Below are positions 36,484-44,866 of a stretch of 45,180 bases of DNA, piece by piece. The DNA comes from an uncultured Dysosmobacter sp. (lineage in GTDB: Bacteria > Bacillota > Clostridia > Oscillospirales > Oscillospiraceae), in NCBI GenBank assembly GCA_934504065.1, contig CAKSVQ010000004.1, forward strand, positions 1 through 45,180, given 5' to 3'. Position 1 is the first letter of the stretch; each line of letters starts with the position of its first letter. The translations under genes and the position numbers were made by a program. Under the pieces are notes generated by a model. The model did not search any database, was not told the origin of the DNA, and saw only the letters and a list, made by a program, of their open reading frames with translations.

Positions 36484-38940
36484 TTATTTCGTGACAAGCA
36501 GCTTGTCGTTTTCCACCGTGAGCTTTGCGGTGTCGCCCTCGCGGAGCGTACCCTCCAGCATCTGCTCGGCCACGGCATCCTCCACCCGGTTCTGGATAGC
36601 CCGGCGCAGGGGCCGCGCGCCATACTTGGGGTCAAAGCCCTCCTTGGCAAGCTCGGCCACCGCCGCGTCGCTGGCATCCAGATGAATGCCCATGGCCTCC
36701 ATCCGGGCGGAAACGGTGCGCAGCATCCGGCGGGCCACCTCTTCGATGTCCTGCTGGCTGAGGGTGCGGAAGACGATGATGTCATCAATGCGGTTGAGGA
36801 ACTCCGGCCGGAAGGTAGTGCGCAACTCGGCCATCACCGCGTTCCTTGCCCGCTGGAAGGCCGCTTCCTCCCCGGCATCCGGCTGATGTTCAGCCGAGAA
36901 GCCAAGCTGCGTGCCCATGGCGGTCAGGTTCTTGGCGCCGATGTTGCTGGTCATCACGATGACCGTGTTCTTGAAGTCCACGGTGCGGCCCTGCGAATCG
37001 GTGATGCGGCCATCATCCAGAATTTGCAGCAGCACGTTCCACACATCCTCATGGGCCTTTTCGATCTCGTCGAACAGCACCACGGAATAGGGCTTGCGGC
37101 GCACCTTTTCGGTGAGCTGGCCGCCCTCCTCGTGGCCCACATAGCCCGGAGGTGAGCCGATCAGGCGGGAAACGGTGTGGCGCTCCATATACTCGGACAT
37201 ATCGATGCGGATCATGGCGTTCTCGTCGCCGAACATGGCCTCAGCCAACGATTTGCACAGCTCCGTTTTGCCAACGCCCGTGGGACCGAGGAAGAGGAAC
37301 GACCCGATGGGGCGCTTGGGGTCCTTCAAGCCCACACGGCCCCGGCGGATGGCCCGGGCCACGGCCCGGACGGCCTCGTCCTGCCCCACCACGCGCTGAT
37401 GCAACGTTTCCTCCATGTGCAGCAGCCGCTGCCCCTCGTCCTCCGTCAGGCGGGTGACAGGAATGCCAGTCCACCCCGCCACCACGGCGGCGATGTCCTC
37501 CGCCGTCACATCCCGGTGGCTGGCGGCTCCGGCGCGGCGCTTTGCCCGCTCCGCGTCGATCTGGCTGCGGTAGTCCCGCTGGATGTCCCGCAGCTTCGCG
37601 GCGGTCTCATAGTCCTGCTTTTCAATGGCCTCTTCCTTTTCCCGATTCAAAGAGGCCAGCTTTTCCTCCAGACTCTTCAACTCCGGCGAGACCTCCTCCG
37701 CCTCCATACGGACGCGGCTGGCAGCCTCGTCCATCAGGTCGATGGCCTTGTCGGGCAGGAAGCGGTCGTTGATATACCGGGAGGAGAGAGACACGGCGGC
37801 TTCCAATGCCTCATCGGTGATGTGCAGCTTGTGGTGCTGCTCATACTTTTCCCGCAGGCCCTTGAGGATGGCAAGCGCATCCTCCCGGCTGGGCTCGCCC
37901 ACCTGTACAGGCTGGAAACGGCGCTCCAGCGCGGCATCCTTTTCAATATATTTGCGGTATTCGTTCAGCGTGGTCGCACCGATGACACGGATCTCGCCCC
38001 GGCCCAGCGCAGGCTTGATGATGTTGGCGGCATCCACGGCGCCCTCGGCAGAACCCGCACCCACAATGGTGTGCAGCTCGTCGATGAACAAAATCACGTC
38101 TCCGGCCTTTTTGACCTCTTCCAGTGCCTTCTTGATCCGCTCTTCAAACTCGCCGCGGTACTTGGTCCCGGCCACCATGCCGGAAAGGTCCAGCGAGAGG
38201 AGCTTCTTGTCCAGCAGCTCGTCCGGCACGTCGCCCATGGCGATCTTCTGGGCAAGGCCCTCGGCGATGGCGGTCTTGCCCACGCCGGGCTCGCCGATCA
38301 GGCAGGGGTTATTCTTGCTGCGGCGGGAGAGGATCTGCACCACCCGCTGAATTTCCGCGTCCCGGCCGATGACCGGGTCCAGCTTACCCGCACGGGCCGC
38401 AGCGGTCAGGTCACGGGTAAATTCCCGCAGCGTCTTGAGCCGACTACCCTCTTCCCGGGGGGCGCTGGCGGCCTTGGCGGCCTGTGCCGCCTGTCCGCGG
38501 GGCGTCTGGCTGAGCTTTTGCATCAGCGCGGTATAAAGGTGGCGGGCATCCACCCCGGCGGTGCGCAGAATGCGCACTGCCATGTTGTTGCCCTCCCGCA
38601 GAAGGCCCGCCAGCAGGTGCTCGGTGCCCACATCGGTGCCCCCGCCGCGGACAGAATCCTCCACGGCGATCTCGATCACCCGCTTGGCCCGGGGCGTCAG
38701 CCCCTGGGCGGGGTTGCTGCCGGGCAGGCCCGCGCCCACGCTCTTTTTGATAATCTCCGCCACCAGCTCTCCGGTGACGCCTGCGTCGGTCAAAACCTCA
38801 TGGGCAAGGCCCTCTTCCTCCCGGACAAGACCCAGCAGCAAATGCTCGGTGCCCACGTAGCCGTGGCCCAGTTCTCCGGCTGCTTCCTGCGCCAGCCGCA
38901 GCGCTTCCTCCGCTCTGGGGGTAAATTTGTTTTCATTCAT
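36484..38940 (-). CDS. clpC: ATP-dependent Clp protease ATP-binding subunit ClpC
   Basis: An AAA+ unfoldase that feeds substrates to ClpP. The 818 residues show a double Clp-N domain (about 1-145). The first AAA+ module has Walker A GEPGVGKT at 216-223. The coiled M-domain includes a UVR-type stretch ([20 protein letters not shown]), and the second AAA+ module has Walker A GPTGVGKT. The M-domain and length identify ClpC and exclude ClpA or ClpB. It is third in the ctsR-mcsA-clpC operon. The protein arginine kinase gene mcsB, normally between mcsA and clpC in Bacillus, is missing. Confidence 0.96.
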   Translation of the reverse strand: MNENKFTPRAEEALRLAQEAAGELGHGYVGTEHLLLGLVREEEGLAHEVLTDAGVTGELVAEIIKKSVGAGLPGSNPAQGLTPRAKRVIEIAVEDSVRGGGTDVGTEHLLAGLLREGNNMAVRILRTAGVDARHLYTALMQKLSQTPRGQAAQAAKAASAPREEGSRLKTLREFTRDLTAAARAGKLDPVIGRDAEIQRVVQILSRRSKNNPCLIGEPGVGKTAIAEGLAQKIAMGDVPDELLDKKLLSLDLSGMVAGTKYRGEFEERIKKALEEVKKAGDVILFIDELHTIVGAGSAEGAVDAANIIKPALGRGEIRVIGATTLNEYRKYIEKDAALERRFQPVQVGEPSREDALAILKGLREKYEQHHKLHITDEALEAAVSLSSRYINDRFLPDKAIDLMDEAASRVRMEAEEVSPELKSLEEKLASLNREKEEAIEKQDYETAAKLRDIQRDYRSQIDAERAKRRAGAASHRDVTAEDIAAVVAGWTGIPVTRLTEDEGQRLLHMEETLHQRVVGQDEAVRAVARAIRRGRVGLKDPKRPIGSFLFLGPTGVGKTELCKSLAEAMFGDENAMIRIDMSEYMERHTVSRLIGSPPGYVGHEEGGQLTEKVRRKPYSVVLFDEIEKAHEDVWNVLLQILDDGRITDSQGRTVDFKNTVIVMTSNIGAKNLTAMGTQLGFSAEHQPDAGEEAAFQRARNAVMAELRTTFRPEFLNRIDDIIVFRTLSQQDIEEVARRMLRTVSARMEAMGIHLDASDAAVAELAKEGFDPKYGARPLRRAIQNRVEDAVAEQMLEGTLREGDTAKLTVENDKLLVTK

Positions 38941-38976
38941 AATGGTCTGCCTCCCTCTTGGGAATCATGGTTTTTG

Positions 38977-39468
38977 TCAGTTCTGCTCCTTGCGGGCCTT
39001 GTGCTCCGCTTCCAGCGTGTGGAGCTCATCCCGGAGCTGGGCGGCCCGCTCAAAGTCCTCCTGCCGGACGGCTTTCTTCATTTCCGCCTTCAGCGCGTTC
39101 ACGCGGCGAAGGTAGGCGAAGTGCCCCTGCTCTTCTTTGCCCACCAACTCGTCAGACTGCTGCTGCGCCGGAGCGGGCGCGGCATTCAGCGCGGGCATCT
39201 GGGCGAAGAAATCGTCAAAGGGGTCCTCCAGCAGCCGCGCGCCGCGGTCCATCAGGCTGGGGGAGAAGAAACTGCCCAGCAGACTGCCGCCGAAGAAGCC
39301 GTCATCGAAGAAGCTGCGCATCATGCGCCGCCCCGTGGCCGCAATGCGCTGGGTGTAGCCCAACTTTTCCGCGCACTCGGTGCAAAGGTGCTTTTCCGTG
39401 ACATGTCCGTTGATGTTGCTCTGATACACAAAGGTAACTTCATTCTTACCGCAATTCTCACATTTCAT
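38977..39468 (-). CDS. mcsA: McsA-like zinc/UVR-motif protein
   Basis: A 163-residue modulator of the CtsR-ClpC system. The N-terminus has one pair of CxxC motifs (Cys3/Cys6 and Cys29/Cys32) for zinc. The C-terminus has a UVR motif (AVRQEDFERAAQLRDELHTL). The middle is a low-complexity stretch with many Phe, Gly and Asp. Bacillus McsA has a second CxxC pair between these parts; here it is absent. It sits 39 bases after ctsR and 36 before clpC. Alternative name: UvrB/UvrC motif-containing protein. Confidence 0.87.
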   Translation of the reverse strand: MKCENCGKNEVTFVYQSNINGHVTEKHLCTECAEKLGYTQRIAATGRRMMRSFFDDGFFGGSLLGSFFSPSLMDRGARLLEDPFDDFFAQMPALNAAPAPAQQQSDELVGKEEQGHFAYLRRVNALKAEMKKAVRQEDFERAAQLRDELHTLEAEHKARKEQN

Positions 39469-39507
39469 AACTGTTCACTCCTATATCAACCAAATTTTTT
39501 AACCTTG

Positions 39508-39960
39508 TTATACTTGCAGGATCAAAACCTGCTTCATGATGTCCGCACGCACCTGATCCCGCGTCTGTCGCGGCACGGCGGCAAGCGCCTTGTCGCCCAC
39601 GGCGGCCAGCAGCGCCCGGCCCGCGTCGGAGCTGATGGCTCCGCTGCTGACCAGATTGCCAAGGATCGCCCGTGCAGAGGGGAGATCCACCTCCGTGCCC
39701 AGTGAATTGAGCACATGCATCAAAAGCGTCTCGCAGTCGAGGTGCACCCGGGTGATGCGGATGTATCCGTTGCCGCCCCGGCGGCTTTCCACAATATAGC
39801 CCCGTTCCGGGGAAAAGCGGGTGCTCATCACATAATTGATCTGACTGGGCACGCAATTAAAGCGCTGCGCCAGATCGCTGCGCTGCACCTCCAGCACACC
39901 GTTTTCCGCTTCGTCCAGACTCTGCTGCAAAAAGCTGGCGATCAAATCTGAGATACCCAC
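39508..39960 (-). CDS. ctsR: Transcriptional repressor CtsR
   Basis: CtsR represses class III heat-shock genes. The 150-residue protein has the conserved N-terminal winged helix-turn-helix (SDLIASFLQQSL, LAQRFNCVPSQINYVMSTRF) and the glycine-rich wing ESRRGGNGYIRI. The start must be the GTG at 39960 because an in-frame stop lies a few codons upstream. The ribosome site AAAAGGG is about 11 bases away, which may limit translation. It is the first gene of the operon behind two CtsR operators, so it represses itself. Confidence 0.95.
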   Translation of the reverse strand: MGISDLIASFLQQSLDEAENGVLEVQRSDLAQRFNCVPSQINYVMSTRFSPERGYIVESRRGGNGYIRITRVHLDCETLLMHVLNSLGTEVDLPSARAILGNLVSSGAISSDAGRALLAAVGDKALAAVPRQTRDQVRADIMKQVLILQV

Positions 39961-39991
39961 TTGACGATCATCCCTTTTCTATCTATTTGAC

Positions 39992-40008
39992 TTTGACTTT
40001 CTTTAACC
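39992..40008 (-). promoter_or_regulatory. Second CtsR operator-like site
   Basis: On the minus strand GGTTAAAGAAAGTCAAA, one base from the CtsR heptad-repeat consensus. A further GTCAAA (39985-39990) extends it. It lies downstream of the promoter, in the leader. Confidence 0.75.
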
Positions 40009-40023
40009 TTTCGTTCTGACGTC

Positions 40024-40051
40024 AGTATACCACATCCCTTTCTTTTGTCAA
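40024..40051 (-). promoter_or_regulatory. Promoter of the ctsR-mcsA-clpC operon
   Basis: On the minus strand TTGACA (40046-40051), a 16-base spacer and TATACT (40024-40029), between the two CtsR sites. Confidence 0.8.
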
Positions 40052-40059
40052 GAGTTAAT

Positions 40060-40076
40060 TTTGACTTTCTTTGACC
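40060..40076 (-). promoter_or_regulatory. CtsR operator
   Basis: On the minus strand GGTCAAAGAAAGTCAAA matches the direct-repeat CtsR operator (GGTCAAA-N3-GTCAAA). It lies 8 bases upstream of the -35 box. Confidence 0.9.
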
Positions 40077-40142
40077 ATTTGATGTAAACAATTTATGAAC
40101 AAAATTTTTTCGGTTCTGCGCTAATTTTTTAACGCAAGACGC

Positions 40143-40170
40143 TTGCTTTTTCAAAATTGTATGGTACAAT
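40143..40170 (+). promoter_or_regulatory. Promoter of the ferredoxin gene
   Basis: TTGCTT (40143-40148), a 16-base spacer and TACAAT (40165-40170), about 32 bases before the start codon. Confidence 0.6.
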
Positions 40171-40201
40171 GACAATTACAAATCTTATGGAGGTGCTTCC
40201 C

Positions 40202-40375
40202 ATGGCCTACAAGATCACTTCTGCCTGTGTGAGCTGCGGTTCCTGCGCGGATGTTTGCCCCGCCGGTGCCATCAGCCAGGGTGATGACCAGTACGTCATC
40301 GATTCTGCCGCCTGCCTGGACTGCGGTTCTTGCAGCGACACTTGCCCCAACAGCGCCATCGTCCCCGAGGACTAA
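40202..40375 (+). CDS. Clostridial 2[4Fe-4S] ferredoxin
   Basis: A 57-residue low-potential electron carrier. Two cluster motifs, CVSCGSCADVCP and CLDCGSCSDTCP, repeat with internal symmetry. GGAGGT 7 bases before ATG 40202 fixes the start; the open frame extends further upstream through the promoter. It is monocistronic, with a strong terminator at 40389. Such ferredoxins serve pyruvate oxidoreductase and hydrogenase in anaerobes. Confidence 0.96.
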   Translation: MAYKITSACVSCGSCADVCPAGAISQGDDQYVIDSAACLDCGSCSDTCPNSAIVPED

Positions 40376-40388
40376 TCAGGGATACATA

Positions 40389-40428
40389 CAAAGCCCCGCA
40401 GGCTTACGTCTGCGGGGCTTTGTGTTTT
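40389..40428 (+). terminator. Terminator of the ferredoxin gene
   Basis: A 13-bp perfect stem (40389-40401 with 40410-40422) followed by TGTTTT. Confidence 0.9.
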
Positions 40429-40435
40429 ATTTGCA

Positions 40436-40476
40436 GCCTTTCGCGTCTGCGGACGCGAAAGGCTGCGAGACTTTTT
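40436..40476 (+). repeat. Partial module of the structured repeat (copy C)
   Basis: A 12-bp perfect hairpin (40436-40447 with 40452-40463) followed by TGCGAGACTTTTT. It matches the last hairpin and tail of repeat copies A and B. The stem core CGCGTC/GACGCG is a third version of CATGTC/GACATG and CACGTC/GACGTG. Confidence 0.7.
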
Positions 40477-40493
40477 CTCATTTTTGGAAAAAC

Positions 40494-41036
40494 TCAGTCA
40501 GCGCCCCGCATGCCGTCCGCGCCGACGAAACGCCCCGCGGTGAGGTGCGCCCCGGCCCAGCCTGCCGCTGCGCCCACCAGCATCCCGCCCAGCACGTCGC
40601 TGGGCCAGTGCACGTAAAGATACAGCCGGGAAAAGGCAATGGCCAGCGCCAAAGCCAGCGCGCCCTTCCACAGCGGGCTTCCCGCCGTTTTCAACGCGGC
40701 CACCGCTGCGAAGGATGCCGCCGTGTGCCCCGAGGGAAACGAAGCATCCATGGGCGGCGCCACCAACAGCACCGCCGGGCTCACCACAAAGGGCCGCACC
40801 CGGTCGATCACAGGCTTGAGCAGCAGGTTGCACACCAGCAGGTCCAGCACCAGCCCACAGGCCACCGCAGCGCCATAACGGCGCTGTTTTTTCATCATCA
40901 GCAGCACAGCCGCCAACACGATCCACACCTCGCCATGGTCGCAGATGCAACTGACCAGCGGCGCAAGCACATCCAGCGCCCCACAGTGAAACATCGACTG
41001 TATTCCATTTAAAACAGCTAATTCCAGCTCCTGCAT
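40494..41036 (-). CDS. PAP2-family membrane phosphatase
   Basis: A 180-residue membrane phosphatase, probably for lipid phosphates or undecaprenyl pyrophosphate. The three acid-phosphatase motifs are present: KPVIDRVRP, PSGHT and SRLYLYVHWPSDVLGG. Several hydrophobic helices surround them. The start is ATG 41036 with AGAGG upstream; the open frame upstream runs into the riboswitch region of the opposite strand. It has its own promoter (41056-41084). Confidence 0.92.
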   Translation of the reverse strand: MQELELAVLNGIQSMFHCGALDVLAPLVSCICDHGEVWIVLAAVLLMMKKQRRYGAAVACGLVLDLLVCNLLLKPVIDRVRPFVVSPAVLLVAPPMDASFPSGHTAASFAAVAALKTAGSPLWKGALALALAIAFSRLYLYVHWPSDVLGGMLVGAAAGWAGAHLTAGRFVGADGMRGAD

Positions 41037-41055
41037 AATCCACCTCTTCCTTGAA

Positions 41056-41084
41056 ATGATACCATATGTCGCCTGCAGTTTCAA
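41056..41084 (-). promoter_or_regulatory. Promoter of the PAP2 gene
   Basis: On the minus strand TTGAAA (41079-41084), a 17-base spacer and TATCAT (41056-41061). Confidence 0.65.
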
Positions 41085-41135
41085 TTTTTTTTGCACTGAT
41101 GTGCACAAAATTCTGCGATTTTGTCCGTGGAGGTG

Positions 41136-41164
41136 TTGACAGCGGGGATAGAGCGTGATAGGAT
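41136..41164 (+). promoter_or_regulatory. Promoter of the lysine riboswitch-ABC transporter operon
   Basis: TTGACA (41136-41141), a 17-base spacer and TAGGAT (41159-41164), just upstream of the riboswitch. Confidence 0.65.
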
Positions 41165-41186
41165 ACAGCCAAAATTGAATCGCTTG

Positions 41187-41351
41187 AATAATAGAGGCGC
41201 GGATTCCATCAGTACCCATTGGCAAGGCCAGGTAGCCGCCGGAGGGGAAAGGGGCATCCGCCGAAGCCAAAGTGGGTGCCTGCCCAATTTGAGCTGGGCC
41301 GTCAGAGAATATCTGCCGGACTGTCACAAGATCTTTGTGAAGCGCTATTGA
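41187..41351 (+). ncRNA. Lysine riboswitch (L-box)
   Basis: The sequence has the conserved L-box blocks in order: AATAATAGAGGCGCGG with the P1 5' strand, CATCAGTA, GGAGGGGAAAGGGG, CGCCGAAG, then GGACTGTCAC and the closing GCGCTATT that pairs with P1. About 165 bases is the usual aptamer size. A terminator follows at 41397, and AAGCG near 41340 could pair with CGCTT in its 5' arm as an antiterminator. With lysine bound, transcription of the downstream ABC transporter should stop. This points to lysine as the transported substrate. Confidence 0.9.
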
Positions 41352-41396
41352 TGGCTAACGGACCCGCCCTTGGTGCGGTGTTTTTCCGTATTTCCA

Positions 41397-41425
41397 TGAA
41401 CCGCTTGCAAAGCGGTTCATTTTTT
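41397..41425 (+). terminator. Riboswitch-controlled terminator
   Basis: A 10-bp stem (41397-41406 with 41410-41419) and a 3-base loop followed by six T, 56 bases before the transporter start codon. Confidence 0.85.
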
Positions 41426-41480
41426 ATCCCCGGCGTGGGATGGTACGCGCCAAAACATATTTGGAAAGGTCGTTTTTCCC

Positions 41481-42395
41481 ATGAAGAAGTTTCTCTCTTT
41501 GCTGATGGCCCTGTCCATCGCCCTGTCTCTGGCCGCCTGTGGCGGTTCCAAGACCGAAACCCCTGCCGAAACGCCCGCTGAGACCCCTGCCGCCGCTGCC
41601 TCTACCGACACCGGATTCACTGGCGTGGAGGACGGCGTGCTGACCGTGGGCATGGAGTGCGCGTACGCCCCCTATAACTGGACGCAGATGGACGATTCCA
41701 ACGGTGCCGTGCCCATCTCCAACGTGCCCGGCTCCTATGCCAACGGCTATGACGTGATGATTGCTAAGAAGATCTGCGAGGAGAACGGCTGGGATCTGGA
41801 GATCGTCTCCTCCGCGTGGGACTCTCTGTGCCCCGCCGTGCAGTCCAAGACTATGGACGCCAACATCGCCGGCCAGTCCATGACTGCCGACCGCATGGCT
41901 GAGGTCGATATGGCTGGCCCCTATTACTACGCCACCATCGTCTGCGTCACCACCAAGGACAGCCCCTATGCCTCCGCTACCTCCATTGCCGACCTTGCCG
42001 GCGGCAAGTGCACCTCCCAGTCCGGCACCATCTGGTATGATTCCTGCCTGCCCCAGATCGAAAATGCCCAGCTGCTGGCTCCCGCCGAGACCGCGCCCGC
42101 AATGATCATGCAGCTCCAGACCGGAACGGTGGACTATGTCTGCACCGATATGCCCACCGCCATGGCCGCCGTGGCGAAGGACGACAATCTGGTCATTCTG
42201 AACTTCTCCGGCACTGACGGCGACTTCCAGTTCGCCTCTGAGGAAGAGCGGGCCGAGAATGTGAACATCGGCATCTCCGTGCTCAAAGGCAACACCGTGC
42301 TCAAGAACGCCATCGACTCCGTCCTCTCCACCATGACCGAGGATGACTTCAACGAGCTGATGAATCAGGCTATCGCCATCCAGCCCGAGGTCTGA
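41481..42395 (+). CDS. Amino-acid ABC transporter substrate-binding lipoprotein (probably lysine)
   Basis: An extracytoplasmic receptor of 304 residues. The signal peptide ends in a lipobox (SLAAC, Cys20), so it is lipid-anchored. An acidic Thr/Pro/Ala linker (about 21-45) precedes a family 3 solute-binding domain (LTVGMECAYAPYNW, GYDVMIAKKICEENG). It follows the lysine riboswitch terminator, so lysine or a related basic amino acid is the likely ligand. AAAGG lies 10 bases before ATG 41481. Confidence 0.92.
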   Translation: MKKFLSLLMALSIALSLAACGGSKTETPAETPAETPAAAASTDTGFTGVEDGVLTVGMECAYAPYNWTQMDDSNGAVPISNVPGSYANGYDVMIAKKICEENGWDLEIVSSAWDSLCPAVQSKTMDANIAGQSMTADRMAEVDMAGPYYYATIVCVTTKDSPYASATSIADLAGGKCTSQSGTIWYDSCLPQIENAQLLAPAETAPAMIMQLQTGTVDYVCTDMPTAMAAVAKDDNLVILNFSGTDGDFQFASEEERAENVNIGISVLKGNTVLKNAIDSVLSTMTEDDFNELMNQAIAIQPEV

Positions 42396-42421
42396 TCCCC
42401 CTTCCCATCTGCGATCCCGCG

Positions 42422-42450
42422 TCCTCCGGCCCTGAAAAAGGGCCGGAGGA
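42422..42450 (+). other. Intercistronic hairpin between receptor and permease genes
   Basis: An 11-bp perfect stem (42422-42432 with 42440-42450) without an immediate T-run. It could protect the receptor mRNA from 3' decay and so give more receptor than permease. Confidence 0.6.
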
Positions 42451-42480
42451 TATGTCCTGTTTTTGAAAGGAGCCACTCTC

Positions 42481-43362
42481 ATGGATAAGCTGGCCAAGCT
42501 GTGTCAGGACGTTGCCCTGCTGTGGGGCAAATACTGGCCCATGTATTTAAACGGTGTAAAAAACACCGTGATCCTCGCGCTGGTGGCCACGGCCATCGGC
42601 TGTGTGATCGGTCTGGTGTGCGGCATTCTCAACACCATTCCCTACGGCAAGAACGATCCCCTGCCCAAGCGCTTCCTCCTCAAGCTGGTCCGAATCCTGG
42701 TGCGGGTATATGTGGAGGTGTTCCGCGGCACGCCCATGGTGCTGCAGGCGGTGTTCATCGTCTATGGCCTGCCCTATTTCACGGACAACGCCCTGCGCTT
42801 TGATAATATCTGGGCGGCGGCCATCGTGATCGTGTCCATCAACACTGGTGCTTACATGGCCGAGTCCGTCCGGGGCGGCATCATCTCCATCGACCCCGGC
42901 CAGACCGAGGGCGCCAAGGCCATCGGCATGACCCATGTGCAGACCATGACCAGCGTGATCCTGCCGCAGGCGCTGCGCAACATCATTCCCCAGATCGGCA
43001 ACAACCTTATCATCAATGTGAAAGATACCTCCGTCATGTTCATCATCAGCTTCACGGAGTTCTTTGCCGCCCACCGCTATATCGTAGGCGTGAACAATAT
43101 GTACTTCCCCTCCGCTACCATTGAAATGATCGGTTACCTCACCATGACGCTGATCGCCTCGTTCCTGCTGCGACTGCTGGAAAAGGCCATGGACGGCAGC
43201 GACAGCTATGAGCTGGTGCAGGGCGACCAACTGGTGATGGCCGCCGGGACCTACACCCATCCCGTGCCCGGCAGCCCCTTTGACGAAAAGAACGAGGAAG
43301 AGCGCACCCGCGTCCGGCTGGGCCTGAAAGACCGGAACGGAAGCACGAGAGGAGACCGTTGA
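42481..43362 (+). CDS. Amino-acid ABC transporter permease
   Basis: A HisM/GlnP-type inner-membrane permease of 293 residues with about five membrane helices. The coupling-helix (EAA) loop is [25 protein letters not shown] (about residues 141-165). Members are often about 220 residues; here extra length comes from an N-terminal part and a charged C-terminal tail of about 50 residues. The start is ATG 42481 with AAAGGAG upstream. It ends one base before the ATPase gene. Confidence 0.92.
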   Translation: MDKLAKLCQDVALLWGKYWPMYLNGVKNTVILALVATAIGCVIGLVCGILNTIPYGKNDPLPKRFLLKLVRILVRVYVEVFRGTPMVLQAVFIVYGLPYFTDNALRFDNIWAAAIVIVSINTGAYMAESVRGGIISIDPGQTEGAKAIGMTHVQTMTSVILPQALRNIIPQIGNNLIINVKDTSVMFIISFTEFFAAHRYIVGVNNMYFPSATIEMIGYLTMTLIASFLLRLLEKAMDGSDSYELVQGDQLVMAAGTYTHPVPGSPFDEKNEEERTRVRLGLKDRNGSTRGDR

Positions 43363-43363
43363 T

Positions 43364-44104
43364 ATGAGCGAACATATTCTGGAGATCCGCCATCTGGGCA
43401 AATCCTTCGGCACCCATCAGGTCCTGCGGGACATTGATTTCACTGTCTCCAAGGGCGATGTGACCAGCATCATCGGCGCATCCGGCTCCGGTAAGTCCAC
43501 CCTGCTGCGGTGCATCAACCTGCTGGAAACGCCCTCTGGCGGCGAGATTCTCTACCACGGGAAGAATGTGGCGGGCCGGGGCGTTAACGCCGCCGAGTAC
43601 CGTTCCCATGTGGGCATGGTGTTCCAGTCTTTCAACCTGTTCAACAACATGACGGTGCTGGAAAACTGCATCGTGGGGCAGGTAAAGGTGCTGAAAAAAA
43701 GCCGGGAGGATGCCCGGCAGCACGCCATGCAGTATCTGGAGAAGGTGGGCATGGCCCCCTATATCAATGCCAAACCCCGCCAGATTTCCGGCGGACAGAA
43801 GCAGCGCGTGGCCATTGCCCGGGCACTGGCCATGGACCCGGAGGTGCTGCTGTTCGATGAGCCCACCTCCGCCCTCGACCCGGAAATGGTGGGCGAGGTG
43901 CTCTCCGTCATGCAGGAGCTGGCGCAGGAGGGCATGACTATGCTGGTGGTCACTCACGAAATGGCCTTTGCCCGGGATGTCAGCACCCATGTGGTATATA
44001 TGAATCAGGGCGTTATCTGCGAATCCGGCGCGCCGCAGGAGGTTTTCGGCAACCCCCAGAAGCAGGAGACCCGGGACTTCCTCTCCCGTTTCCGCCAGAA
44101 TTAA
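43364..44104 (+). CDS. Amino-acid ABC transporter ATP-binding protein
   Basis: The 246-residue ATPase of the transporter. Walker A is GASGSGKST, the signature is [15 protein letters not shown], Walker B is [14 protein letters not shown], and the switch histidine lies in VVTHEM. The size and motifs are those of the polar amino-acid uptake (GlnQ/HisP) family. It is the last gene of the riboswitch-controlled operon. Confidence 0.95.
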   Translation: MSEHILEIRHLGKSFGTHQVLRDIDFTVSKGDVTSIIGASGSGKSTLLRCINLLETPSGGEILYHGKNVAGRGVNAAEYRSHVGMVFQSFNLFNNMTVLENCIVGQVKVLKKSREDARQHAMQYLEKVGMAPYINAKPRQISGGQKQRVAIARALAMDPEVLLFDEPTSALDPEMVGEVLSVMQELAQEGMTMLVVTHEMAFARDVSTHVVYMNQGVICESGAPQEVFGNPQKQETRDFLSRFRQN

Positions 44105-44114
44105 AAAACCCATA

Positions 44115-44154
44115 AAAAATGAACTCCCTGCCGTGTGGCAAGGAGTTCATTTTT
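44115..44154. terminator. Bidirectional terminator between the ABC operon and dapH
   Basis: A 13-bp outer stem (44115-44127 with 44142-44154) plus an inner 4 bp, with A- and T-runs on opposite ends. It serves both convergent transcripts. Confidence 0.88.
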
Positions 44155-44167
44155 CGTTTCACAGCGC

Positions 44168-44863
44168 TTATAGCTTGCGCAGCGCGTCGATCAGGGCGGT
44201 CTTGCTCTCGGTCTTTTCATCCTTCATCTTGATGACGCGGGCGGGGCTGCCCGCCACCACCGCGCCTGCGGGCACGTCCTCAATGACAATGGCGCCCGCG
44301 GCCACCACCGCGCCTTTACCGATGTGCACGCCCTCAATGACCACGGCGTTGGCGCCCACCAGCACATCATCCTCCACGATGACAGGGGTGGCGGAAGCGG
44401 GCTCTACCACCCCGGCCAGCACCGCGCCGGCACCGATATGGCAGTGGTCGCCCACGGTGGCACGGCCACCCAGCACCGCGCCCATATCGATCATGGTGCC
44501 CTTACCGACCACCGCGCCGATGTTGATGACCGCGCCCATCATGATCACGGCCCCCTCGCCGATCTCCACCTTTTCCCGGATGATAGAGCCGGGTTCAATA
44601 CGGGCCGGGATATTCTTCGTGTCCAGCAGGGGCACGCCGGAATTTCGGCGGTCGTTTTCCACAATGCAGTCGCTGATCTTTTCGGCGTTGGCCTTCAAAA
44701 TGGGCTGAAGCTCCGCCCAGTCGCCGAAAACAGTGAAGCTGTTATGCGCGCCGAAGACCTTGGCAGAGCCAAAGTCCACGTCCCCCGTGGTGTTGACATA
44801 CACCTTTACCGGGGTCTTTTTCTGGGAATTTGCAATGTAATCAATGATCTCCTGAGCGTTCAT
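44168..44863 (-). CDS. dapH: Tetrahydrodipicolinate N-acetyltransferase
   Basis: This enzyme acetylates tetrahydrodipicolinate in the acetylase branch of diaminopimelate/lysine synthesis. The 231 residues comprise an N-terminal alpha/beta domain ([20 protein letters not shown]) and a left-handed beta-helix of hexapeptide repeats (about 85-205: [18 protein letters not shown]). The length fits DapH, while succinyl-type DapD is longer. It lies 3 bases downstream of dapB on the same strand, in a lysine-synthesis operon. Confidence 0.93.
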   Translation of the reverse strand: MNAQEIIDYIANSQKKTPVKVYVNTTGDVDFGSAKVFGAHNSFTVFGDWAELQPILKANAEKISDCIVENDRRNSGVPLLDTKNIPARIEPGSIIREKVEIGEGAVIMMGAVINIGAVVGKGTMIDMGAVLGGRATVGDHCHIGAGAVLAGVVEPASATPVIVEDDVLVGANAVVIEGVHIGKGAVVAAGAIVIEDVPAGAVVAGSPARVIKMKDEKTESKTALIDALRKL

Positions 44864-44866
44864 GGG

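Noticed and set aside
34718..36685. A 655-codon plus-strand open frame opposite the unknown membrane protein
   Set aside because: The minus-strand reading has membrane helices, a promoter and a ribosome site; the plus-strand reading is His/Gly-rich and unstructured.
37177..39705. A long plus-strand open frame opposite mcsA and clpC
   Set aside because: It is the antisense shadow of conserved genes; the composition is typical of reverse-strand reading and no start signals are present.
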